DNA of 64,000 bases, taken from Vibrio sp. S9_S30 (GTDB lineage Bacteria > Pseudomonadota > Gammaproteobacteria > Enterobacterales > Vibrionaceae). Made by a program: the position numbers and the translations under genes. Below are positions 20,021 through 29,032 of this stretch, one piece after another (position 1 is the stretch's first letter; the number at the start of each line of letters is the position of its first letter). The DNA is taken from contig NZ_JAAUWT010000012.1 of NCBI RefSeq assembly GCF_014694455.1, positions 62,001-126,000 of the forward strand. The letters run 5' to 3'. The notes beneath the pieces were generated by a model, which made no database searches, had not been told where the DNA came from, and saw only the letters and a program-made list of their open reading frames with translations.

Positions 20021-21118
20021 ATGTTTGATTCAATCAAAGACTTTATTAATCCGGGGAAAAACCCCGATCTCTCCTCTGCCTTCGACTATCAAGAATCTCA
20101 CCTTCCTACGTTGTGGATGCTCGGAAAAACCGGAGCAGGTAAGTCCTCGTTGATCCAAGCATTGACAGGGTTGACCTCTGTGGAAGTCGGTAATGGTTTT
20201 GCGCCGTGCACTATGACGTCTTCTTCTTATGACTTTCCGCAAGATAAGCCTGTACTGCGATTTTTGGATACTCGTGGATTAGGAGAAGCGGAATACGATC
20301 CAAAAGATGACATCAGTATTTGTGCCAAGAAAGGTCATGCTTTGTTGGTTGTCGCAAAGATTGATGAACCTGAACAACGTTCAGTTTTGGATGCATTAAA
20401 GCAAATCCGCAAACAGTCAAATATCAAACACGTCCTTGTTGTCCATACCGCTGTAAATCTAGTTGGAAAAGAGGATGGGGCGAGAATGATGTCGCATAAT
20501 CAAACGCAGTTTGAAAAGGCTTGGGGTAAAAAGCTGCCATCCATCGATGTGGATTTTGAATGCGACTCTGAGCATGACTTCCATCTCGATGAGATGATCA
20601 ATACATTATCTGAAATGCTACCGATTGTGGGATTAACGGTGAGGGACAAAGTGTTCTCGTCTTTGGAAGAAGAGAATTTTGATAAGTTAGAAAATGAAGT
20701 GCTTTGGTATGCAGGCAGCGCGAGCGCTTCAGACTTAGTGCCCGCGGTTGGGTTAGTTTCTGTACCAGCAATTCAAGCCAAAATGCTCCATAGTTTGGCC
20801 AATCAATATGGCGTGGAATGGAGCAAAAGGACGTTTAGTGAATTGATTGGCACATTGGGCACAAGTTTTGGTGTTCAATATGGCGTGAAGCTTGGAGCCA
20901 GGCAGTTGGTTAAGTTGATCCCAGGGTTTGGGCAAACTGTTGGTGCTGTCGCGGCGGCAGCCATTAGCTTTGCCACCACCTATGGGCTAGGACGTGCAGC
21001 ATGTTATTACTTTTACCACAAAAGCAAAGGTGAAGCAGTGAGCAGCGAAATCATGCAGCAATTGTACAAAGACGCGTTCAAAAAAGGCAAAAGGGTCGCA
21101 AGCGATGACGAGAGTTAA
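20021..21118 (+). CDS. YeeP/Era-like GTPase with C-terminal hydrophobic domain
   Basis: 365 residues. G1 motif GKTGAGKS at 35-42, G3-like DTRGLGE near 87-93, and a G4 position without a standard NKxD (VVHTAVNL region). After the GTPase domain comes a glycine- and alanine-rich hydrophobic segment (about 240-340, including VGLVSVP, LIPGFGQTVGAVAAAAISFATTYGLGRA) resembling DUF697 domains of membrane-associated GTPases. The function is unknown; relatives are predicted to act at the inner membrane. It overlaps the next GTPase gene by 14 bp, so the two are translated together. Confidence 0.75.
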   Translation: MFDSIKDFINPGKNPDLSSAFDYQESHLPTLWMLGKTGAGKSSLIQALTGLTSVEVGNGFAPCTMTSSSYDFPQDKPVLRFLDTRGLGEAEYDPKDDISICAKKGHALLVVAKIDEPEQRSVLDALKQIRKQSNIKHVLVVHTAVNLVGKEDGARMMSHNQTQFEKAWGKKLPSIDVDFECDSEHDFHLDEMINTLSEMLPIVGLTVRDKVFSSLEEENFDKLENEVLWYAGSASASDLVPAVGLVSVPAIQAKMLHSLANQYGVEWSKRTFSELIGTLGTSFGVQYGVKLGARQLVKLIPGFGQTVGAVAAAAISFATTYGLGRAACYYFYHKSKGEAVSSEIMQQLYKDAFKKGKRVASDDES

Positions 21119-22643
21119 AAAAGGGTTAAAGAGTTTAAATCGGTATGCTGGTGGACTGGTTGCCGTCTCGCTGATGGGCATCATTTTCCCTCTTTTGGTT
21201 TTGAGTGGATTGGGTCTATATGTTGTGATAGAGAATGGGTACATGGTGCCATTAGCCATGGTACTGCTGATATCCGCTTTGATGGTTTTCATCCCTCGTG
21301 TCATTTGGAAGAAATCCAATGAGAACACGTCAAAAGAAAGTTCAGAAGACTTTGTTGAACCGTCGGATGATTGGTCTGATTCAGAACAAGAAATATGGTC
21401 TAGCTGCAATCAAGCTATCGAGCGCTTACTCAGTCAAAACGAGGATTGGGGGGCGTTAAAGGCGCATGGTTTTGACATCGCAGAAATGGTCGCTCAGTCT
21501 TTTGGAAAAAAAGAGCTGGATTTTACTGTGCCTGAAGGTTTGCAGTTAATGGAAGAGATCAGTAGGCGTTATCGCAAGGTCTTAAATGAACATGTTCCTG
21601 CGGTAGATTTGGTGAAAGTGTCACAGATCAAATGGCTTTACGATGCAAGTGATAAGTACGGCGAAACGGCTCTTAAGCTTGGTAAGCGAGGAATGTTAGC
21701 TTGGCGAATATTACGTGCCACCAATCCCGCCGCTGCGGTTGCGAATGAAGTGCGGAGCAAGATGCTGAGTTCGATTACAGACCAGATATCCGATAACCTC
21801 CAGCGAAACGCCAAACGAGCACTACTTCAGGAAGTCACGAAAGTGTGTATTGACTTATACAGCGGTCGCTACACAATCGACGATCATCAAATATCGACCA
21901 GCAAAATTGATAAAGCCGATGAAAAACGTAGAACACCTTCAATGGAACCTGTGCGCATTACCTTGGTTGGGCAACTCAGTGCGGGCAAGTCTTCTTTGGT
22001 GAATGCACTGACGAATGAAATGAATGCAGAGGTTGATCTTCTACCAACTACGGATGGTATTGCGGTGTATCAGTGCAATTTAGAGGGTGATGACGTTCTG
22101 AAATTAGTGGATATGCCAGGTTTGGATGGGAGCGAGAAAAGCACTGAAAAAATGCTGAAACAAATGACCCAATCCGATCTTGTTCTATGGGTACTTAAGG
22201 CGAATCAGTCTTCCCGCCAATTGGATGTGACGTTAGCAAAGGCGTTTGAAGCCTTCTATCAGAGACCTGAAAATATCTCGCTCAAAAAGCCAAAACTGAT
22301 TGGTGTCATGAACCAAGTTGATAAGCTTAAGCCGACATCGGATTGGTCTCCACCTTATGATCTCAATGATACCGGCAACTCAAAATCAATGACCATACGA
22401 GCGGCGATGGCGTTTAATCAAAACCTATTACCATTCGATCAAATCCTTCCTTTAGCCATCCCAGAAGACAACCTCATGTTTGGATTGCTAGAGTTGGAAG
22501 AGACCATTCAGCTCAAGTGTGATGAAGCCAAAAATGTTCAGTTAAATCGCCAAAGACATGAGGCGAAAGGATCGGCAGGCTTACTTAAACAAGGGAAACG
22601 CTTGTTCAAAGCAGGTGGCAAAGTGGTGAGCAATATTTTTTAA
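21105..22643 (+). CDS. membrane-anchored dynamin/Era-like GTPase
   Basis: 512 residues. Two hydrophobic segments near the N-terminus (about 16-40 and 44-66) followed by an acidic stretch, a helical middle region (about 90-270), and a GTPase domain near 285-460 with G1 GQLSAGKS (289-296), G3 DMPGLDG and G4 NQVDKL. A basic, glycine-rich tail ends the protein. The order (membrane anchor, helical region, GTPase) is unusual. Overlap with the previous GTPase gene suggests that the two work as a pair at the membrane. No named family is assigned. Confidence 0.75.
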   Translation: MTRVKKGLKSLNRYAGGLVAVSLMGIIFPLLVLSGLGLYVVIENGYMVPLAMVLLISALMVFIPRVIWKKSNENTSKESSEDFVEPSDDWSDSEQEIWSSCNQAIERLLSQNEDWGALKAHGFDIAEMVAQSFGKKELDFTVPEGLQLMEEISRRYRKVLNEHVPAVDLVKVSQIKWLYDASDKYGETALKLGKRGMLAWRILRATNPAAAVANEVRSKMLSSITDQISDNLQRNAKRALLQEVTKVCIDLYSGRYTIDDHQISTSKIDKADEKRRTPSMEPVRITLVGQLSAGKSSLVNALTNEMNAEVDLLPTTDGIAVYQCNLEGDDVLKLVDMPGLDGSEKSTEKMLKQMTQSDLVLWVLKANQSSRQLDVTLAKAFEAFYQRPENISLKKPKLIGVMNQVDKLKPTSDWSPPYDLNDTGNSKSMTIRAAMAFNQNLLPFDQILPLAIPEDNLMFGLLELEETIQLKCDEAKNVQLNRQRHEAKGSAGLLKQGKRLFKAGGKVVSNIF

Positions 22644-22875
22644 CCACGTAAAACAATATGAGCAAGAAGGGAATAGAGCTCAAATAAAGAACGGTCAAGC
22701 GCTCCATTTTTAGGAAGAGCAGTTTTTATGAAGAGCAGTAAAGTTTTCATGAAGAAGAGAGAAAAGCGCACATGCCCAATTTGAAACGAGCTGTAGAGTT
22801 CGCCATCTTTGCTTGTTTTCCCAGCAGAGCTGAGCAATAGTAGCCGTTTTGTTTTTCTTCTATTTAGGTAAGTGA

Positions 22876-23244
22876 ATGATCATTAATCATGTTTCTGTGG
22901 GGGTGAGTAACGTCGAAAAGTCGGCTGCGTTTTACGACAAGGTACTCGCCACATTGGGGATATCTCGTTCTCACACTGTTGAGGGTGAAGCGATAAGTTA
23001 CGGCGACAACTTCGAATTCTGGGTTGGGTGCATTTGCGGAAAGCACTCAATATCGGGAACGGGAACCCACATTGCGTTTAATGCCCCCACGGAAGAATCG
23101 GTGCAGGCTTTTCATGCGGTTGCGATTGAAAATGGTGGTCTGTGTGCCGGAGAGCCAGGTCCAAGACCAGAATACGGCGATGCCTACTATGCCGCTTACA
23201 TTCATGATTTGGATGGCAACAAGATTGAAGCGGTGTGTACCTAA
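22876..23244 (+). CDS. VOC (glyoxalase/bleomycin resistance) family protein
   Basis: 122 residues, a single VOC unit with paired beta-alpha-beta-beta-beta modules. His5 in MIINHVSVGVSN and the final Glu in DLDGNKIEAVC fit metal ligands of the superfamily. Substrate unknown; members include glyoxalases, dioxygenases and resistance proteins. ATG 22876 follows a weak purine stretch. Confidence 0.8.
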   Translation: MIINHVSVGVSNVEKSAAFYDKVLATLGISRSHTVEGEAISYGDNFEFWVGCICGKHSISGTGTHIAFNAPTEESVQAFHAVAIENGGLCAGEPGPRPEYGDAYYAAYIHDLDGNKIEAVCT

Positions 23245-23306
23245 ACCAGACAAGTAAGCCCATTGTCGGACAGCGTGCTGGGCTATTTGCAGGGGTGTGG
23301 TGCCTT

Positions 23307-23720
23307 TTAATACGAAATTTTGCCACGTAATTTCTTGGTTTGTCCGCGTTGTGTTTTTTTATCCATACGTTTCATTTTGGAAGAGAATGTCGGCTTAGTA
23401 TCCCGCCTTTTCTTATCAATGACCGTCGCCGAGCGAATTAATTCAGCTAGCCGATTATAGGCATCCTCTCTATTTTGCTCTTGAGTGCGAAATTGCTGCG
23501 CTTTGATAACAATAATGCCGTCTTTGGTGATTCGACGGTCTGTTAATTGCAAAAGACGTTCTTTATAGAAGTCGGGCAGAGCAGATTTGTGGATGTCGAA
23601 TCGCAAATGAATGGCACTGGAGACCTTATTAACATTTTGCCCCCCAGCACCTTGAGCCCTGATGGCTTCTATGTGTATTTCCCATGATGAAATCACCACG
23701 GAATTTGATATTTTGATCAA
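23307..23720 (-). CDS. arfB: alternative ribosome-rescue factor ArfB
   Basis: 137 residues. A release-factor-like domain with the catalytic GGQ in RAQGAGGQNVNKVSSAIHLRFD and a lysine/arginine-rich C-terminal tail (about 105-137) that enters the empty mRNA channel. ArfB (YaeJ) hydrolyses peptidyl-tRNA on stalled non-stop ribosomes. The start is a TTG at 23720, chosen because the resulting MIKIS N-terminus matches E. coli MIVIS and an AGGG lies directly upstream; the spacing is short, so expression may be low. Confidence 0.92.
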   Translation of the reverse strand: MIKISNSVVISSWEIHIEAIRAQGAGGQNVNKVSSAIHLRFDIHKSALPDFYKERLLQLTDRRITKDGIIVIKAQQFRTQEQNREDAYNRLAELIRSATVIDKKRRDTKPTFSSKMKRMDKKTQRGQTKKLRGKISY

Positions 23721-23786
23721 ACCCTGACTCTCAAGTGTTGCCGATAGAATTGACTGAATTAGATGGAGATGAGGGTAGCATGTTTT

Positions 23787-26600
23787 TCACCTAACATCTT
23801 GGTGTTGCGTAGAACTCGAGCCTTGACAAGACTGTTCCGCCAAATGTTGTTTCAATAGACGTGACGTTTGATCGGCGTTAATTTTGAGCAAGTTAATCAA
23901 CTCTTTTAGTACCGAAAGATCGGGGAGCTGCCCTTGGCTTGTCATCAGAAAGATTTGCTCTGATTTATTGAACATTTTGTTGGCATTTAGGCTGTTGGCT
24001 ATGCCTTTCACTGTGTGGGTGTGAAGTTTTATAGAATCGATGTCTTTTGTTTCTGCGGCTTCGACTAAAGCATCTACGCTCTCATTCATCGATTCTTTAA
24101 GCGTTGTAATTATCTCGATAAGTTGAGTCACATCCCCAGCGCACACATCGTTAATATAAAAACTCAGATCGATCTCAGATTCGGAAGTCGAATTTGTCTC
24201 CATGGAAACCGTAAACGGTTCCAAGTCCACCACATTGTCCTTAACTGCTCTTCTTTGCTCGATCATGGATTTATGTTCAGCTAGAGCATCGTTAAAACTG
24301 TTTTTTTGCAAAGGTTTAGTGAGAACATAATTTGCCCCTGCATCAATAAAGCGGTCATGGGCTTTCTGGAATACATCCGCCGTACATCCAAATATAATGG
24401 TATCGAGTTTTAATTCATTTCTAATGTACTGTGTTGCCTCGATACCATCCAATCTGGGCATGTGGTTATCCATAATGATGATGTCGTACGTGCTTTCTTG
24501 AAGTCGTTCTACTGCCTCTAAGCCATCTTTTGCTGTGGACACTTTGTGACCCAGTGAATAGCAGAATTTCTTTGTCACCATGGTATTTACAGGATTATCT
24601 TCAACGATAAGGATATCTAGCCCAACAGGAAGTGGCTTGAATGGCTTCGTTTCAGGCTCATGTTGAATTGGGCGATCTTGTGTTTGTTCCACACTAATAT
24701 GGAAAGTAAAACGGGTCCCGACACCTAGACTACTTGATACACGAATCGTCCCCCCCATTAGCTCGACTAACTGTTTCACAATAGCGAGCCCAAGCCCTGT
24801 TCCTCCGAAATTTCTCGTTGTCGAGGATTCCGCTTGAATGAATGGATCAAAAATGTGTTCCAATCGGTCTTGCGCAATGCCAATACCTGAATCTTCTATT
24901 TCGACGGTTAAACCATACGTGTTGTGCGCTTCTGATTCACAGATACAGCGAAGCTGAACACGGCCGTTAGCGGTGAACTTTACAGCGTTGCTCATTAGAT
25001 TAAATATTATCTGCCGGATCCGTGAAATATCGGCCAGAAACACTAAGTGATCTGGAATCTGGTCGTCTACTTGTAGCTCTATTCCCTTGTTATCACAGAG
25101 TAATTGATACGTTGAGGTGATAGGCGTCAGTATTTGCTTAAAGTGGAATGGTACGGCATCCAGCTCTAATTTATTTTGTTCTATTTTTGAAAAGTCGAGA
25201 ATATCATCAAGCAGTGAAGTGAGGTGATCGCCAGACTCCAGCAAAACCTCTAATTGCTCTTTATGCTCACGGTTGGTGGTTTCACTAAGCATGATTTGCG
25301 CCATACCTAAGATGCCATTGAGTGGTGTTCTTAATTCGTGGCTCATGGTCGCCAAAAAGGTAGATTTTGCGTCATTTGCAACGTTCGCTTGCTCTACGGA
25401 CTGTTCCAGTTTTCTTTCAAGCTGTATTTTTTTCGTGATGTCTCGTTCTACTGCGATATAACAATTTAAATGACCGTCTTCATCCTTAATGGGGGTAATG
25501 ATCATATCTATCCAATACGGGGTTCCATTTTTATGGTAGTTGAGTAATGTCGACTCAATGTTTTTTTGGTTCTTAATGGCATCGGAAATGCGTTGAACGG
25601 AATAAGGGCAGGTATCTTTGCCTTGTAAGACACTGCCTGGAGATTTTCCTATCATTTCTTGTAAGCTATAACCCGAGAGCATTTCAAACCCTTTGTTTAC
25701 CCAAGTAACGGACCCATTTGGATCCGTCACTATGATGGCATCTTTGGCGTGCTCAGCGATGAGTGCGTGGCTGGCTCGTTGCTTTTCTGCCTCAATGACA
25801 GTCTGCTTCATTTTGAGCAATTCAATAAAAGACAGTTTTTGGCGATAAAGAGCATACGTGCAGACTATGATGATCATGGCAAAAATAAGAAACGCAATAT
25901 TTCCAATAGAGGTGCTAACTTCGCCCGCCCAATAGGCATTGATTTTTTTGAGGTGCTCAGATATCCCTAAACTTGTTAACGTGGCCTGTTTTCTTTCGAT
26001 TTGATGTTTCACTCTGTCTTGAAGCTGAACGTAGCTAAGCAATGATTGATAGGCAGTGTCCTGTGATAAAGAAGAACCCTCGGGATAAGGGCTATCGGAA
26101 AAGCCGCGTTGTGTCGCCATTGATATAACCAATTTTTCTGCAGCAGAGGAGTAACGATTAAATAGGGTCTCTTGTAACAAAGTAATGGTTTTTCTTGCGT
26201 AGTTTAGTGAGACGTTTGCGCTGAGAAGAGATTCTTTTTCCCTTACAAAGGCTTTAACTTTCAGCTCTGTTGCTTTCGTGTTTTCCAAAGCACTGGCATC
26301 AAAAGGTTGGAAAATAAGAGGTACTTCCGAAAAGTGTTCAAGAATAGAATGATTCAATTCTTCAGCAAAAAGTTCGGTCTGCACCAACATGTCAGATAAC
26401 TCATCGTAATGATTGATACTGCGAAACTGAAAACTAAATAGGCTTTCTTGAAGTGCGATAACGTTTCGGTGTAATGAGCTGTAGTGACTTTGAAGTTGAG
26501 TGTAAACATAATGTTTATAGAGATTGAAACTCAGAGACACCATCACCACAGTCAGTAAGCTGACTAACATCAGTTCCTTAAACTTACTACCGATTTTCAT
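23787..26600 (-). CDS. tripartite hybrid sensor histidine kinase with PAS domain
   Basis: 937 residues. Domain order: membrane segment (about 10-27), periplasmic helical region (28-230), second membrane segment (232-252), PAS/PAC (275-390), HisKA with phospho-accepting His421, HATPase (533-640, with NAVKFT, DSGIGIA, GGTGLGLA), receiver with Asp711 and Lys762, and a C-terminal HPt with His862 in HTVKG. The full phosphorelay from kinase to HPt is in one chain; no response regulator is adjacent. Its start overlaps the end of the diheme peroxidase gene by 14 bp, so the pair is probably coupled. BarA and ArcB share this layout but not the periplasmic region or the neighbour. Confidence 0.9.
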   Translation of the reverse strand: MKIGSKFKELMLVSLLTVVMVSLSFNLYKHYVYTQLQSHYSSLHRNVIALQESLFSFQFRSINHYDELSDMLVQTELFAEELNHSILEHFSEVPLIFQPFDASALENTKATELKVKAFVREKESLLSANVSLNYARKTITLLQETLFNRYSSAAEKLVISMATQRGFSDSPYPEGSSLSQDTAYQSLLSYVQLQDRVKHQIERKQATLTSLGISEHLKKINAYWAGEVSTSIGNIAFLIFAMIIIVCTYALYRQKLSFIELLKMKQTVIEAEKQRASHALIAEHAKDAIIVTDPNGSVTWVNKGFEMLSGYSLQEMIGKSPGSVLQGKDTCPYSVQRISDAIKNQKNIESTLLNYHKNGTPYWIDMIITPIKDEDGHLNCYIAVERDITKKIQLERKLEQSVEQANVANDAKSTFLATMSHELRTPLNGILGMAQIMLSETTNREHKEQLEVLLESGDHLTSLLDDILDFSKIEQNKLELDAVPFHFKQILTPITSTYQLLCDNKGIELQVDDQIPDHLVFLADISRIRQIIFNLMSNAVKFTANGRVQLRCICESEAHNTYGLTVEIEDSGIGIAQDRLEHIFDPFIQAESSTTRNFGGTGLGLAIVKQLVELMGGTIRVSSSLGVGTRFTFHISVEQTQDRPIQHEPETKPFKPLPVGLDILIVEDNPVNTMVTKKFCYSLGHKVSTAKDGLEAVERLQESTYDIIIMDNHMPRLDGIEATQYIRNELKLDTIIFGCTADVFQKAHDRFIDAGANYVLTKPLQKNSFNDALAEHKSMIEQRRAVKDNVVDLEPFTVSMETNSTSESEIDLSFYINDVCAGDVTQLIEIITTLKESMNESVDALVEAAETKDIDSIKLHTHTVKGIANSLNANKMFNKSEQIFLMTSQGQLPDLSVLKELINLLKINADQTSRLLKQHLAEQSCQGSSSTQHQDVR

Positions 26601-27609
26601 TAAGTAACTCCAAAAGAACAGGGGGTTTTGGTGCCGTAAGGCTGTTTAGAAAGGCACTGAGTTCTAATGTGGTTACCGCATCAAGCTCCATTCCTAGCTG
26701 AACTTTTGCCATCGTTAAAATCGCTTCTTCTAACGTTTTGGCTCTACCATCATGAAAATAGGGGGGGGTGGTTGCGACATTACGAAGCCCGGGAACCCTG
26801 AAAACGTATTTATCCTCGTTATTACCTGTTAAGTTATACCGCCCAAGATCCGACACAGTGTGGTCTGGTGTGATGTTTTGAATGTTTCCAAACCGTTGGA
26901 AAAGGTTCCCTCCTAAGTTTTGACCTTGATGACACGCGATACAGCCCAATTTTTGAAAATTAAGCCAACCTCTTTTTTCTACGGTTGATAAAGCACTCTC
27001 GTTGCCTTCGAGAAATTGGTCAAAAGGAGAATGGGGTGTGTTTAGAGATTTCATAAAGAGGACAATCGCATTCGTCACGGTCTCTTTTGATATTTCACCT
27101 TCATAAGCAGAGGAAAACAGCGACTGATAACTTTCGTCGGCTTGGATACGTTTAACGATGGACGGCCAGTTTGAATTCATTTCTGAAGGGTTATGGATGG
27201 GGCTATCTATTTGGTGCTCTAGGCTGGATGCTCGACCATCCCAAAAAAAACGAGTGTTTAAGCTCGCATTGAATACGGTTGGCGAATTGCGCTCTCCAAA
27301 CCCCTTTACGCCATGAGATACCCGCGTTTTTTCGGCACCATTCGATTCTAATTGATGGCAACTGGCACAGCTGATTTGGTTACTTGATGATAGGTTTGTA
27401 TCGTTAAACAGCCGAAAACCAAGTTCGACTTTGCTTCGATTAAACGGAGTAGAGGGTGGCACGGGTTTGACAAAGTCTGTGTTGTACGCCTTCTTTTCAG
27501 AAAGGCGCATAGACTTCCCAGACCATTGACTTGCTTGGTGAAAAAAATAAGCCGTAAATACAAATGTTACAGTTAAGCAAGCCCACCATATTCTAGATAT
27601 ATTTATCAT
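26587..27609 (-). CDS. diheme cytochrome c peroxidase/MauG family protein
   Basis: 340 residues. An N-terminal hydrophobic segment (about 8-24) exports or anchors the protein. Two haem c motifs are visible: CASCH (81-85) and CIACH (223-227). FFWDGRASSLEHQ, PGLRNVATTPPYFHDGRAKTLEEA and LSAFLNSLT match bacterial cytochrome c peroxidases, which reduce H2O2 in the periplasm; some relatives instead modify proteins (MauG) or act as sensors. A Met in LGMELD near 300 may be a distal or high-potential haem ligand. The gene precedes and overlaps the hybrid kinase gene. Confidence 0.88.
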   Translation of the reverse strand: MINISRIWWACLTVTFVFTAYFFHQASQWSGKSMRLSEKKAYNTDFVKPVPPSTPFNRSKVELGFRLFNDTNLSSSNQISCASCHQLESNGAEKTRVSHGVKGFGERNSPTVFNASLNTRFFWDGRASSLEHQIDSPIHNPSEMNSNWPSIVKRIQADESYQSLFSSAYEGEISKETVTNAIVLFMKSLNTPHSPFDQFLEGNESALSTVEKRGWLNFQKLGCIACHQGQNLGGNLFQRFGNIQNITPDHTVSDLGRYNLTGNNEDKYVFRVPGLRNVATTPPYFHDGRAKTLEEAILTMAKVQLGMELDAVTTLELSAFLNSLTAPKPPVLLELLNENR

Positions 27610-27804
27610 TATCTAACTTATCCTGACATTATGCTTAGAGTATGGTTGTTGTTTGAACATTTTCAACTTAGCTCAACGGTCTCGGTGATTGTTCTATTCC
27701 TCGAACTAAAACAGAAGATAAAGCATTGAATCCTGCATCTTGAGATTGATTGAGTATATAGTGGAGGTTGATTTTAAGTAGCGGAAACATCGTGGGAGTA
27801 GGAG

Positions 27805-28434
27805 ATGACATTGGATTTAGAGCGATACCATGGTTTGATATTTGATATGGATGGCACGCTGATTGACTCTATGCCAACTCACTTAGACGCTTGGGAGAGA
27901 GCAGCGAAAGACTTTTCCATTCCATTTGACCGTGAGTGGATTGCCTCTATGGGTGGAATGCCAAGTACAAATATTACGATAGAAGTGAATAAGCGATATG
28001 GACTCGATTTGGATCCGGTAAAAGTAGCAAAAGCTAAGATGGATCATTTTGAATCCATGGCAGAGTTTGGCGATCTTATTGATGACACATGCGATATCGT
28101 GAAACATTATTTAGGCCGCAAGAAAATGGCCGTAGGAACAGGAAGTGTAAGGCAAAATGCCTCTCGCATGCTGGATGACAAGGCTTTGACTCCCTATTTC
28201 GATGCGATTGTTACAGCATCTGATGTTGCAAATCATAAACCCAATCCAGATACGTTTTTACTCGCGGCAAAGGAGATAGGTGTGGCGCCCGAGCATTGCG
28301 TTGTGTTCGAAGATACCATGCTTGGCAAACAAGCTGCCCATGCTGCCGGAATGGATTGTGTGATGGTGGTAGAAGGTGGTTTGGAATTTTGTCCGAAGCC
28401 AACGTGTTCTGAGCCATTGTGTTCTAAGCAATAG
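27805..28434 (+). CDS. yqaB: HAD-superfamily sugar phosphatase, YqaB type
   Basis: 209 residues, HAD subfamily IA. Motif I DMDGTLIDS (nucleophile and acid/base Asp), motif II in VGTGS, motif III lysine in ANHKPNPDTF and motif IV in VFEDTMLG are all present. The segment order matches E. coli YqaB, which dephosphorylates fructose 1-phosphate and similar sugar phosphates, and beta-phosphoglucomutases are close relatives. The C-terminus is longer than in E. coli, with a cysteine-containing tail. GGAG precedes the ATG. Confidence 0.82.
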   Translation: MTLDLERYHGLIFDMDGTLIDSMPTHLDAWERAAKDFSIPFDREWIASMGGMPSTNITIEVNKRYGLDLDPVKVAKAKMDHFESMAEFGDLIDDTCDIVKHYLGRKKMAVGTGSVRQNASRMLDDKALTPYFDAIVTASDVANHKPNPDTFLLAAKEIGVAPEHCVVFEDTMLGKQAAHAAGMDCVMVVEGGLEFCPKPTCSEPLCSKQ

Positions 28435-28462
28435 GCGAATTGTCTCAGGGTATAGAAATGCA

Positions 28463-28493
28463 AAAGCCACCAGAGTGATTGTCAGGTGGCTTT
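28463..28493. terminator. bidirectional terminator
   Basis: A 9-bp perfect stem (28463-28471 with 28485-28493) between the yqaB-like gene and the convergent 33-codon gene. Short A and T runs on both sides. Confidence 0.75.
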
Positions 28494-28521
28494 CTCAGTT
28501 CCGTTGATTTTGCAGTGCGGC

Positions 28522-28623
28522 TTACAGCGCGCCAGCCCAGAATAGGGCATTAGATAATGTGATTCCAAACATTACTGCCATCATTAGCAGGAAACCTGCG
28601 GCAAAGCGTAGTTTTGATAACAT
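28522..28623 (-). CDS. 33-residue single-span membrane peptide
   Basis: ATG at 28623 to TAA gives 33 residues: a short basic start (MLSKLRF), then a continuous hydrophobic helix (AAGFLLMMAVMFGITLSNAL) and a FWAGAL end. This is the profile of a small inner-membrane peptide, similar in kind to YnhF-type proteins but not clearly homologous. A GAG-containing purine stretch lies before the ATG and a terminator follows. I do not recognise the family. Support is compositional only. Confidence 0.5.
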   Translation of the reverse strand: MLSKLRFAAGFLLMMAVMFGITLSNALFWAGAL

Positions 28624-28871
28624 TTCTGTAACTCATTTTCAGTTTAAATTTAAATCGATGCAATAATGCCTAAAAAGTGTGCGATAGGCAACGTTTTTGT
28701 GTTTTTAAATTACATAATGTTGTGGTGCTAATGAGTAGGGTGAAAAACAGAAATGGTTAGATGACTTGCGATACTTTTCTGTGACTAAAAAACGTTGCTA
28801 ATCGCTGAGTGATGAGGAAAATATCATTGTCTTCTTCAAGCAATATTCGTTAGAATTGCGCGTTCATTTAG
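28624..28871. other. gene-free, AT-rich stretch upstream of thrS
   Basis: No credible gene. It should hold the promoters of the small membrane peptide gene (minus) and of thrS (plus). The thrS leader hairpins start at 28872. Confidence 0.4.
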
Positions 28872-28897
28872 CAAAGTGCATCGGTATTTGCACTTTG
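28872..28897 (+). promoter_or_regulatory. thrS leader hairpin, second anticodon-like arm
   Basis: A 9-bp perfect stem (28872-28880 with 28889-28897) with loop TCGGTATT. The loop shares GGTAT with the hairpin just before the thrS start. In E. coli the thrS operator has two stem-loops, one per subunit of dimeric ThrRS; this would be the distal one. Inferred from shape and loop. Confidence 0.55.
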
Positions 28898-28993
28898 TCA
28901 GATAACGATTTTTATTTGTATAGATCAACGTACATACATACTTATATTTCTCTCACCTGATGTTTTAATCATCTCAACGAGTGAACTAAACAT

Positions 28994-29014
28994 GTGTTGC
29001 TTGGTATGCAACAC
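28994..29014 (+). promoter_or_regulatory. thrS translational operator, tRNA-Thr anticodon mimic
   Basis: A 7-bp perfect stem (28994-29000 with 29008-29014) closes a seven-base loop TTGGTAT, which resembles the anticodon loop of tRNA-Thr(GGU). It ends 18 bases before the thrS ATG, directly upstream of the AAAGGAA ribosome site, as in the E. coli operator where ThrRS binding blocks the ribosome. Confidence 0.7.
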
Positions 29015-29032
29015 CACTGTAAAGGAATAAAC

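Noticed and set aside
22644..22875. Short frames between the GTPase and VOC genes
   Set aside because: Only 15-25 codons each, without ribosome sites or recognisable products.
23787..26600. Assignment of the hybrid kinase as TorS, partner of TorR
   Set aside because: It has a PAS domain, lacks the TorS-type sensor and HAMP pattern, and is linked to a peroxidase gene instead of tor genes.
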